5,113 nucleotides of DNA from Spirochaeta sp. Its GTDB lineage: Bacteria > Spirochaetota > Spirochaetia > Sphaerochaetales > Sphaerochaetaceae. A program made the translations under genes and the position numbers. The stretch covers positions 1-5,113 of the forward strand of contig JAIMZO010000134.1 of assembly GCA_020054965.1 (NCBI GenBank), read 5' to 3'. This document shows positions 1 to 5,097 of this stretch, piece by piece. The notes beneath the pieces were generated by a model. That model ran no database searches. It was not told the origin of the DNA and saw only the letters and a program-made list of their open reading frames with translations. Each line of letters opens with the position of its first letter. Position 1 is the first letter of the stretch.

Positions 1-996
1 AACGGGTCTTGGGTCGGCCTCATGCGCATCCAAGCTCTTCCTCGCCCAGGAGGGAAGTCCCTCATACTGGTCGTAGAATGGGTTGAAAGCAACAAAGTTA
101 TAGGCAAGTTCACGCCTGACGATCAACTGCTCCAGGAATGCCGGTACATCACTGATATCCAGATCCTTAACCGCGTGATAGATGGTGACTGGGCTGATCT
201 GTCCAAAATGAAGATATGCACTGAGCCCACTGCTGTGGTTCTGTGCAGGATCATTGCGTTTTGTATCGTAGCCTACCAAGGCATGTTCGATGAAGTCATC
301 CAGTCTAGAGAGCGCCGCAGCACTGCCACCCTGCAAAGGCAAAACCGAACTACCCTTCTGCTCAATCCCCAGGGATTCAACAAGCAATGGGATGTTTTTA
401 AGATCAGCTGTGTCAAAGGGGAAGTCAAAAGATCGGCTCTTCACACTGATCTCAGGAATCTGGATCTCCTGTGCAAAGTAGGAGATCATGGGTTCAATCT
501 TTCTTCTCAGGGTCGCTGCAGAGTATTCTTCCTTATCACTCACCGCCTCAACGGGCACCACTACATTAGCCTCTACCTCATAGACGGTACATGCTAGGAA
601 CGAGGAAACTTCCTTTCTCCACGAACGTTCAATGGTGGTGTATGCCCTGTCTACTATCAGACAGGCAATGCTTGATTGTAGCCTTTTTAAACCTTCCACC
701 ACCCCATGGGAAGAGACAAGCAAGGGTATGGAACGCTCCTGCAATTCTTTCTCCACTTCCTGGATACCTTCCAGCATGAAGCGGTAGTGACGGCCTGTGG
801 CACCTGCAAAACGTGGAGCAATTCCAAAATAGACAACCAAGGGTTTCTTAAGGGAATTTGCTGTCTCTATTGCAAACGAGAGTGCTTCATTCTGTTCCAC
901 CCTCCCGGATGCCTGCATCCAATACACTACATACGGCTTTTCATGCAGTGTTGGCTTGGTATTGAGTTTCCTGATTCTTTGTTCATCAACCATCAT
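1..996 (-). CDS. phr: Class II CPD photolyase (deoxyribodipyrimidine photo-lyase), 3' end missing
   Basis: Reading the minus strand from an ATG at 994-996 gives 332 codons without a stop, running off the left edge. Seen: YVVYWMQASGR (residues 22-32) matches the class II 'YWMQxSxR' start of the antenna/alpha-beta domain; an SDKEEY segment (153-158) follows VVVPVE; SSGLSAYLHFGQISP (255-269) is the FAD-binding stretch; RRELAYNF (294-301) and LPSWARKSLDAHEADPR (314-330) are the class II signature region. Known: these flavoenzymes split cyclobutane pyrimidine dimers using blue or near-UV light through FADH-. Class II enzymes are usually about 450 residues, so roughly the last 120, including part of the FAD and DNA pocket, lie outside. 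Start choice: 996 (or the adjacent ATG at 991-993) places MVDEQRIRKLN where family members begin. An in-frame ATG at 1084-1086 would add 30 atypical residues but overlaps the upstream gene's probable stop as ATGA. No strong Shine-Dalgarno precedes either start. Confidence 0.93.
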   Translation of the reverse strand, partial: MMVDEQRIRKLNTKPTLHEKPYVVYWMQASGRVEQNEALSFAIETANSLKKPLVVYFGIAPRFAGATGRHYRFMLEGIQEVEKELQERSIPLLVSSHGVVEGLKRLQSSIACLIVDRAYTTIERSWRKEVSSFLACTVYEVEANVVVPVEAVSDKEEYSAATLRRKIEPMISYFAQEIQIPEISVKSRSFDFPFDTADLKNIPLLVESLGIEQKGSSVLPLQGGSAAALSRLDDFIEHALVGYDTKRNDPAQNHSSGLSAYLHFGQISPVTIYHAVKDLDISDVPAFLEQLIVRRELAYNFVAFNPFYDQYEGLPSWARKSLDAHEADPRPV

Positions 997-1082
997 GCCC
1001 AAGCGTACCACAGCTTTCGCCACCAGAGAAAAAAATACGGTATCCATCCAAAGAAACCGCACAAGATCGTATCGATGTATTC

Positions 1083-1690
1083 TCATTTCAACATATTTCG
1101 TTGATTCCAGAGTCGCCAAGGCTCATAAGCCCCAATTGTTCATCAGATTCAGTGTTTCCTTGTTCCCTGGTTCTGCCGATTCAATTCTGCACAATACTGC
1201 CTTGTTCTCATCATCCACCACTACCAGATTTGGACCCTTCCCATATTGATCACCCATCAGCTGAAAACAAGCCATGCAACGCCCTAACGAGTCGGCACAT
1301 CCTGGTTTGCGTTGCAGCTTCACTGGTTCATCGAGCGCAAAGAACTGTCGTTCCATCCATTCGGTTCTCTGCCCATCAAATTCCATATCCCGGATCGGGG
1401 AGTTCATGAAGGCATAATCGCTCATCCACAGATACCTGATTCCTTGCAAGGTGTAGGTTCCTGGTTGCAAGTTCTCTTTAAAGAATACCAATCCCGATTC
1501 CCTCATTCCTGTTTCCATCCACCACACGGGAAAAATCCACTGGAGAAATTCACTTCCACCATATCATCATCCACTGGGTGCTGGAGGAGCAACACCAACC
1601 CCTAACAGTCATGCCATGAGCTAAGGGTTAGGGTGACCAAGGCCAACAGCAGTGCCAGAAGAATGTTTTGTACCGTACTTCCTGTTTCAT
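1083..1690 (-). pseudogene. Probable exported/lipoprotein gene with several frameshifts
   Basis: The longest intact piece is 1123-1527 (134 codons from a GTG; ATGs at 1518 and 1506), containing VFFKENLQPGTYTLQGIRYL and GPNLVVVDDENKAVL. I do not recognise a family. Pieces in other frames look like the rest of the same protein. An ATG at 1688-1690 has AAGGTGAAGG just upstream (minus strand). A different frame gives a hydrophobic leader, TVQNILLALLLALVTLTLSS, typical of a Sec or lipoprotein signal. The intact-ORF frame gives GVGVAPPAPSG, then DDDMVEVNFSSGFFP in the leader frame, joining the 134-codon ORF near five consecutive T residues. At the 3' end a shift near the GGGG at about 1131-1134 replaces the ORF's WGL-stop with GAYEPWRLWNQRNMLK and a TGA at 1083-1085. 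The whole would be about 200 residues, surface-anchored. The 3' frameshift is the most persuasive; the N-terminal joins are less certain. Sequencing error and real decay both fit. Confidence 0.55.
1600..1633. repeat. Nested inverted repeat (quasi-palindrome) at the end of the signal-peptide segment
   Basis: Outer arms CCCTAAC (1600-1606) and GTTAGGG (1627-1633) are perfect complements. Inside lies TCATG-C-CATGA (1609-1619), a perfect palindrome around one base. The structure sits exactly where the exported-protein reading changes from the leader frame (TLTLSS) to the GVGVAPPAPSG frame and where a lipobox cysteine would be expected. Quasi-palindromes are known hotspots for template-switch mutations, so this may mark how the frame was lost. 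It is not followed by a T-tract, so I do not call it a terminator. Confidence 0.5.
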
Positions 1691-1760
1691 AACCTTCACC
1701 TTTTCTTGCTTTTGTATAGGTAGGCTCCGTCCTGTTCATGCAGGATACAGGATATTAAAT
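1691..1760. promoter_or_regulatory. Short divergent intergenic region with tandem CAGGATA repeat
   Basis: This gap separates the start of the minus-strand exported-protein gene (ATG 1688-1690) from a plus-strand ATG at 1761, so it should carry promoters for both directions. Seen: a tandem direct repeat CAGGATA-CAGGATA at 1741-1754, whose second copy provides AGGA (1749-1752) eight bases before ATG 1761; and a small inverted repeat TCCTG-TTCATG-CAGGA (1730-1745). A TATACA hexamer on the minus strand and an AT-rich TATTAAAT on the plus strand could be -10 elements, but no well-spaced -35 box is evident for either. The regulatory role is inferred from layout. Confidence 0.3.
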
Positions 1761-1869
1761 ATGCCTTTTCGCCAACTATCCAAACAGTTTTCGTCCATCT
1801 TTCTGTCTTCTCAATTCAAGGTCAGAGCAATCTAAGAATAAAAACATTGTTCACTCGTGTTCGACAGAA

Positions 1870-2124
1870 TTGACTGTTTGTGCAGATCTCTTTAGCCTGC
1901 CAAAAAAGGAATCCATTCTGGCGAAAATTGCGTTCATGTACATCCACGCCGACAAGGTACAACAGATTCGGGGAGAAAGACGACCTGTGTTTTCCTTCAT
2001 CGAAGACGCCGCAACCATTCTTCACAACCTCTGCGATTCGGCTGATACCCATGACATCAAGCTCACCAGAGATGAATGGAGAGATTATGCTGCACAACTG
2101 AAACGCCGATGGGATGGTCTATAA
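1870..2124 (+). CDS. Hypothetical protein, possibly a frameshifted C-terminal part
   Basis: An open frame of 84 codons from a TTG ends with TAA at 2122-2124. I do not recognise the family. The product is soluble, charged and probably helical, with no membrane segment; clear stretches are ILAKIAFMYIHADKVQQIRG, VFSFIEDAATILHNLC and LTRDEWRDYAAQLKRRWDGL. Third codon positions favour G/C through the middle, as in a real gene, and the antisense ORF reads less naturally. The TTG has no ribosome binding site. The frame stays open upstream to about 1759 without an ATG, whereas an ATG at 1761 with a good AGGA site opens a 24-codon ORF (MPFRQLSKQFSSIFLSSQF...) ending in TAA at 1833-1835. A single-base shift near 1830-1836 would join the two into about 120 residues. 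It precedes the broken DsrE-like gene on the same strand and may have shared its transcript. Confidence 0.4.
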   Translation: MTVCADLFSLPKKESILAKIAFMYIHADKVQQIRGERRPVFSFIEDAATILHNLCDSADTHDIKLTRDEWRDYAAQLKRRWDGL

Positions 2125-2141
2125 TCTTGAGGATGCTGCAT

Positions 2142-2228
2142 ATGAATGTAGGCAGTCCGCTACCTGCAGAAAAGAGGATGTCAATTTTGCAAAGATGGAG
2201 AGAACTGGAACATGCTTGCTTGAGGTGA
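2142..2228 (+). other. 28-codon ORF with a good ribosome binding site, unassigned
   Basis: AGGA at 2130-2133 lies eight bases before ATG 2142-2144, which opens a short frame (MNVGSPLPAEKRMSILQRWR and eight more residues) closed by TGA at 2226-2228. It lies between the hypothetical ORF ending at 2124 and the DsrE-like remnant and overlaps the latter's first codons. It could be a displaced N-terminus of a broken gene, a leader peptide or chance. No family is recognised. Confidence 0.15.
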
Positions 2229-2622
2229 TTACCGACCGTATGGAAGTGTTGTACCCCGTTGTACTGCCGGCCGTACCGTCCGGATGTTTCTGATGAATGA
2301 TGCAGTCGATCGTGCCTGAGATTCAACCAAGAAGCCTCTCGAGTAAGACCAGGACATATCGCAAATGCTTCATGACCTGATCGTAAAGGGCGTTCTAGCA
2401 AGGGTTTGTGGAACCTGTATTGCCCGTTGTGGTATTCATGAGAACGAACCACATTTTGTCGATGCTGAGAAATCCACCATGGCAGCCCCTGCAGAGTGGA
2501 CGGCCGACGGCGACAAGGCCCTGACATGCTCAGTGCCCTACCGCATTTTTCAGGTTGAACTTCGGCATGAAGGGGTGGGACCCTTTATCCCCATACTATT
2601 TCAATGGCACCCTAACCGGTAA
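2212..2622 (+). pseudogene. DsrE/YchN-family protein, broken by stops and a deletion
   Basis: One frame carries the family's landmarks in order. It starts at ATG 2212 (MLA, then TGA at 2221-2223), then DYRPYGS (compare the PYGSE motif of YchN), VRMFLMNDAVDRA (compare LRLFLMSDAV), TGA at 2317-2319, TAA at 2344-2346, then MLHDLIVKGVLARVCGTC from 2365, CGIHENEPHFVDAEKSTM and EWTADGDKALTC (family end: EWTxxADKVLTF). Between the two stops a second frame reads CLRFNQEASRVRP, resembling the family's linker. About ten residues expected between PYGS and the FLM strand are missing. Known: DsrE-fold proteins of about 115-120 residues are small cytoplasmic proteins, some of which relay sulfur through a cysteine in the CGTC region; here CGTC is kept. 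The surviving C-terminal ORF (2365-2622, 85 codons) continues about 30 codons past the family's normal end and overlaps the convergent lipoprotein ORF by 11 bases. Family assignment is from recalled consensus; it is confident for the C-terminal half. Confidence 0.7.
2261..2276. repeat. Near-perfect palindrome GTACTGCCGGCCGTAC inside the DsrE-like remnant
   Basis: The 16 bases are self-complementary except for one mismatched pair, and further GTAC tetramers occur at 2251 and 2273. It lies where the DsrE-like reading is about ten residues too short, between PYGS and the FLM strand, so it may be a deletion scar. It may equally be a chance product of GC-rich sequence. I see no regulatory reason for it inside the gene. 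Confidence 0.35.
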
Positions 2623-2737
2623 CCCCCGCATTCAGCGTAATTTCGGCTGTTCCACCGGAACCAAGATTACACCCAAGTGAAAGAGAAATGATACTGATGA
2701 GGATTCCAAGGCACAGAAAACGAACGAGGCTTCTCAT
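2612..2737 (-). CDS. Small putative lipoprotein (41 aa), possibly truncated
   Basis: ATG at 2735-2737 is preceded on the minus strand by GGGAGGTG, and the frame closes with TAG at 2612-2614. The product is MRSLVRFLCLGILISIISLS followed by LGC and NLGSGGTAEITLNAGVTG: a basic N-terminus, a hydrophobic core and a lipobox LSLGC with the acceptor cysteine at residue 23. Known: such proteins are diacylated and cleaved by signal peptidase II before that cysteine, leaving here a mature peptide of only 19 residues. That is very short, and GTAEITLNAGVTG looks like the beginning of a beta-rich domain, so this is probably the front of a longer lipoprotein cut by a premature stop or a rearrangement. Downstream in-frame codons (GAIEIVWG, then another stop) give no recognisable continuation. 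It diverges from the Nudix gene and converges on the DsrE-like remnant, overlapping that ORF by 11 bases. Confidence 0.6.
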   Translation of the reverse strand: MRSLVRFLCLGILISIISLSLGCNLGSGGTAEITLNAGVTG

Positions 2738-2740
2738 TAG

Positions 2741-2748
2741 CACCTCCC
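2741..2748 (-). promoter_or_regulatory. Shine-Dalgarno site of the small lipoprotein ORF
   Basis: The minus strand reads GGGAGGTG here. Its GGGAGG core ends five bases before the ATG at 2735-2737. This strong match fixes the start and is the best argument that the short lipoprotein ORF is, or recently was, translated. Confidence 0.65.
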
Positions 2749-2797
2749 GCATTACCACCAGGATATCTTGCGTATCATCTGAACTACTGATCTGACA

Positions 2798-2810
2798 ATA
2801 TCTGAGATAT
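2798..2810. promoter_or_regulatory. Perfect palindrome upstream of the Nudix gene, possible operator
   Basis: ATATCT-G-AGATAT is a perfect inverted repeat around one base. It is flanked by CTGACA (2792-2797, five of six matches to a -35 box) and TATATT (2812-2817, a -10-like hexamer), but the 14-base spacing is too short for a normal sigma-70 promoter, so those boxes may be coincidental. It lies between the divergent lipoprotein ORF and the Nudix gene, a position from which a dimeric regulator could affect either. Its function is inferred from symmetry and position only. Confidence 0.25.
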
Positions 2811-2873
2811 GTATATTTTTGAAAGCGGCAGTAGTTTTTACCCTAGGAGAAACTCTTTCGTGTATATTGAAAC

Positions 2874-2879
2874 AAGGAG
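2874..2879 (+). promoter_or_regulatory. Shine-Dalgarno site deciding the Nudix start
   Basis: AAGGAG lies eight bases before ATG 2888-2890. The longer in-frame alternative, a TTG at 2819-2821, has no such site, and its extra 23 residues do not resemble a Nudix N-terminus. This makes 2888 the preferred start. Confidence 0.8.
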
Positions 2880-2887
2880 TTTGTTAC

Positions 2888-3334
2888 ATGCATCTACCAT
2901 ACCACGGGGCTGGAATCATATTCTGGACGATCAGCAAAACAGGTGAAGTCTCCTTCCTGATGGGAAAACGTTCCATGCCGCCTCAAAACCACAGGTGGTC
3001 TTTCCCTGGAGGAACGTGGGAGAGAGCAAGAGATGGGTATGACACCAAGGGAAAGATTTCCTACAAAGAGACAGCAATAAGGGAGTGCCAGGAAGAAGTG
3101 GGAATACATGTACCATCCCCTAAGAGCATGTTGCTTCTCTGGTCGCTTGACGTACCAGGTTTTCACTACCGGGTCTATACAAACCGTCTCAAGAATCAGG
3201 CAACACCTCCCTACATCTCTGAATTCTCAGAAGTAGGATGGTTTACCTTCTCTACTGTCCCCTCTCCTACAGTAACCTTCGTACGGACACAGATCCGTAG
3301 GCTGAAACAATATGTGGAGCAATTAAGGCACTAG
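2888..3334 (+). CDS. Nudix hydrolase with an insertion in the Nudix box
   Basis: The frame gives 148 residues from ATG 2888 to TAG 3332-3334, a usual length for a single-domain Nudix protein. Seen: GAGIIFWTI (7-15) begins the first strand; WSFPGGTWE (37-45) leads into the Nudix box; KETAIRECQEEVGI (60-73) is its helix, with the metal-binding REcqEEvG core at 65-72 (Glu66, Glu69, Glu70). Known: these enzymes hydrolyse nucleoside diphosphates linked to another group X, using Mg2+ held by the box glutamates. Odd: between GG and RE there are 22 residues instead of the canonical 13, so about nine extra residues (about 46-56, RARDGYDTKGK) extend the loop, and the usual loop GE glutamate is not in its standard place. 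The substrate cannot be told; NTP clean-up and RNA or cofactor hydrolysis are all open. It is monocistronic, divergent from the lipoprotein ORF and convergent with the transporter gene. Confidence 0.9.
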   Translation: MHLPYHGAGIIFWTISKTGEVSFLMGKRSMPPQNHRWSFPGGTWERARDGYDTKGKISYKETAIRECQEEVGIHVPSPKSMLLLWSLDVPGFHYRVYTNRLKNQATPPYISEFSEVGWFTFSTVPSPTVTFVRTQIRRLKQYVEQLRH

Positions 3335-3400
3335 AGAGCCGTAGCCATCCATACTTGGTTGATGGTATGAGGCTTTATCGCGGTCAGGCAATACAAACAG

Positions 3401-3420
3401 AAAAGGACCATCGGCTGTCC
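3401..3420 (-). terminator. Weak terminator candidate for the transporter ATPase gene
   Basis: On the minus strand, GGAC-AGCCGATG-GTCC is followed by TTTTCTGTTTGTATT, 39 bases past the TAG of the transporter gene. The stem is only four base pairs, so this is a weak Rho-independent candidate. The rest of the convergent gap (3335-3458) contains imperfect hairpins, such as CCATC (3345-3349) with GATGG (3361-3365) and then GGCTTTAT, which might serve the Nudix gene, but nothing strong and no gene. Confidence 0.25.
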
Positions 3421-3458
3421 AGGACAATGACCCCTTTCTCGACTGTTTTACTGAATAC

Positions 3459-5097
3459 CTACGGCTTGATGTGGCAAAAGTAGTAGTGGTCCTCGGAAAG
3501 GCGCACCATGGGTGGGTACTCCCTCTCGCATATCTCACCTATCTGCTTGTGACAACGGCCGGCAAACGGACACCCCTTCACCTTCCTTGTAGGATCAGGA
3601 AGCATTCCCTCCAGTTTAATGATCTCCTTCTGCTTTGTCGGGTCAACCTCGGGAACAGCTGAGAGCAATGCCTCGGTATAGGGGTGGTGGGAGTTTTCCA
3701 TCACCTCATCCCGCTTGCCATATTCAGCAATCTTTCCTGCATACATGACCATGATGTAGTCACTGAGGTAGTTGATGACATTCAGGTCATGCGATATGAA
3801 CAGGTATGCAACATGGGTGTCCACCTGTAGGTCATTGAGCAGGTTGAGTACCGATGCCTGGACAGAGACGTCAAGTGCACTGGTTGGCTCATCACAGACA
3901 ATCAGGTTTGGAGAGATGGAGAGTGAGCGTGCAATTGCCACTCGTTGCTGTTCCCCTCCACTGAGCTGACGGGGTTTCTTCTCCAAATACTCCTTACCCA
4001 GGTCAACCTTTCTGAGGATATCAATGATCTTCTCACGCCGCTCATTGGCATCATGAATGTTTGCAAGCTTTTGCATGGTTCGACCAATGATCCTTTCAAC
4101 AGTATGGGACGGGTTGAGGCTCCGCCCAGGGTTCTGGAAAATGAGCTGAATGTTCTTCAGTGTCTCCTTGTCCCGCTTGTTCCAGCCAATGGAAATATCG
4201 GTATCCCGGAAGAGAATCCTTCCCTTGGATGGGGGGAACAAGCCACTGACCATATGTCCGGTAGTGGATTTACCACATCCTGACTCACCTACAATACCAA
4301 GAATGGAATGCGGCTTGACTGAGAACTCAATGCCATTGACTGCATATACTTTACGCCTGCTGCCATAAACCTTATGTAAGTTCTCAACCTTCAACAGATC
4401 TTTCCCACTGTCAAAACCTGGATCATCCTTGCGTTGGGTTGGCGTGAGTCGTACCTTCAGTTTGTCGGGGATGTCCTCGGCATATGCACGATCGCAGGCA
4501 GCAAAGTGGGCCCCATGTATCTTCTTAAACCCATATTCACTGATACAGGTATCGTTCTTCTTATCACACCTGTCTGCAAACGGACAGCCACCTTCACCCG
4601 CCCCACGTTTCTTCACATACCCGGGAATGGTATTCAGTTTCGTCTTCTCTTTTACAACACCACCACGCGGCATGCAGTTGATCAAGGCGCGGGTATACGG
4701 GTGTACAGGATTCTCAAATATTTGCTGTTTGGGGCCACTCTCAACAATCTCCCCACTGTACATAACCACGATATTCTCGGCAACTTTGTTGATGACACCA
4801 ATATCATGCGAGATATAGATCATGGACATGTTCAGCTTATCCCTGAGTTCTGCAATAGAATCAAGGATGACGGCCTCTGTGGTGACATCCAAGGCTGTGG
4901 TCGGTTCGTCCAGAATCATGAGGTCCGGCTTACAGAGCAATGCCATCGCGATACAGATCCTTTGCTGGATTCCCCCACTGACCTGGTGGGGATACCTTCT
5001 CACAATGCCTTTTGGATCTCCAAGGTTCATCATTTCCAAGGCCTCAATTGTCGCTATTCTTGCCTGTGACTTAGAGAGCTTCTGGTGGTGCATTCCC
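3459..5097 (-). CDS. Dipeptide/oligopeptide ABC transporter, fused two-ATPase subunit (OppD-OppF type), N-terminus missing
   Basis: The reading is open to the end of genomic sequence and stops with TAG at 3459-3461. Numbering from the internal Met at 5093 (544 residues): the first ATPase keeps its signature VSGGIQQ (38-44), Walker B LMILDEP (58-64), D-loop ALD (67-69) and H-loop SHD (95-97). Its C-terminal oligopeptide-importer domain has VHPYTRAL (130-137) and cysteines 170, 176, 183 and 200. The second ATPase is complete: Walker A GESGCGKST (269-277), Q-loop IFQNP (318-322), LSGGEQQ (377-383), Walker B LIVCDEP (397-403), SHD (434-436), HHPYTEAL (469-476), and cysteines 508, 514, 522 and 540. 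Known: the OppD and OppF families energise import of peptides, nickel or sugars through two permeases and a binding protein; single-chain fusions exist. The conserved cysteines of this tail can hold a 4Fe-4S cluster in some members. About 140-150 N-terminal residues, including the first Walker A, are lost to the contig end. Permease genes presumably lie beyond the edge. The substrate cannot be set. Confidence 0.95.

Noticed and set aside
22..597. 191-codon plus-strand ORF
   Set aside because: It is the antisense shadow of the class II photolyase, whose minus-strand reading carries family motifs over its full length; the plus-strand product has none.
1741..1754. CAGGATA tandem repeat as the start of a repeat array
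   Set aside because: There are only two copies of seven bases, with no further units or spacers, so it is not a CRISPR or satellite array.
1822..2097. 91-codon minus-strand ORF
   Set aside because: It overlaps the plus-strand ORF 1870-2124, which has the more protein-like composition and codon positions. Neither has a known family, so this preference is only moderate.
2063..2527. 154-codon minus-strand ORF
   Set aside because: It is antisense to the DsrE-like remnant, is rich in H, R and S as shadow frames are, and shows no recognisable domain.
2571..2594. GGGG...CCCC with inner GGGACCC as a terminator
   Set aside because: The arms are short, the pairing is not continuous and no T-tract follows on either strand.
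2819..2887. TTG start giving a 171-residue Nudix protein
   Set aside because: There is no ribosome binding site before the TTG, while ATG 2888 has AAGGAG at ideal spacing and starts just before the first Nudix strand.
3323..3538. 71-codon minus-strand ORF past the transporter stop
   Set aside because: It overlaps the ATPase C-terminus in another frame and the convergent gap; it has no ribosome binding site and no domain.
4434..5069. 211-codon plus-strand ORF
   Set aside because: It is antisense to the ABC ATPase, whose Walker B, signature and cysteine motifs are unmistakable on the minus strand.
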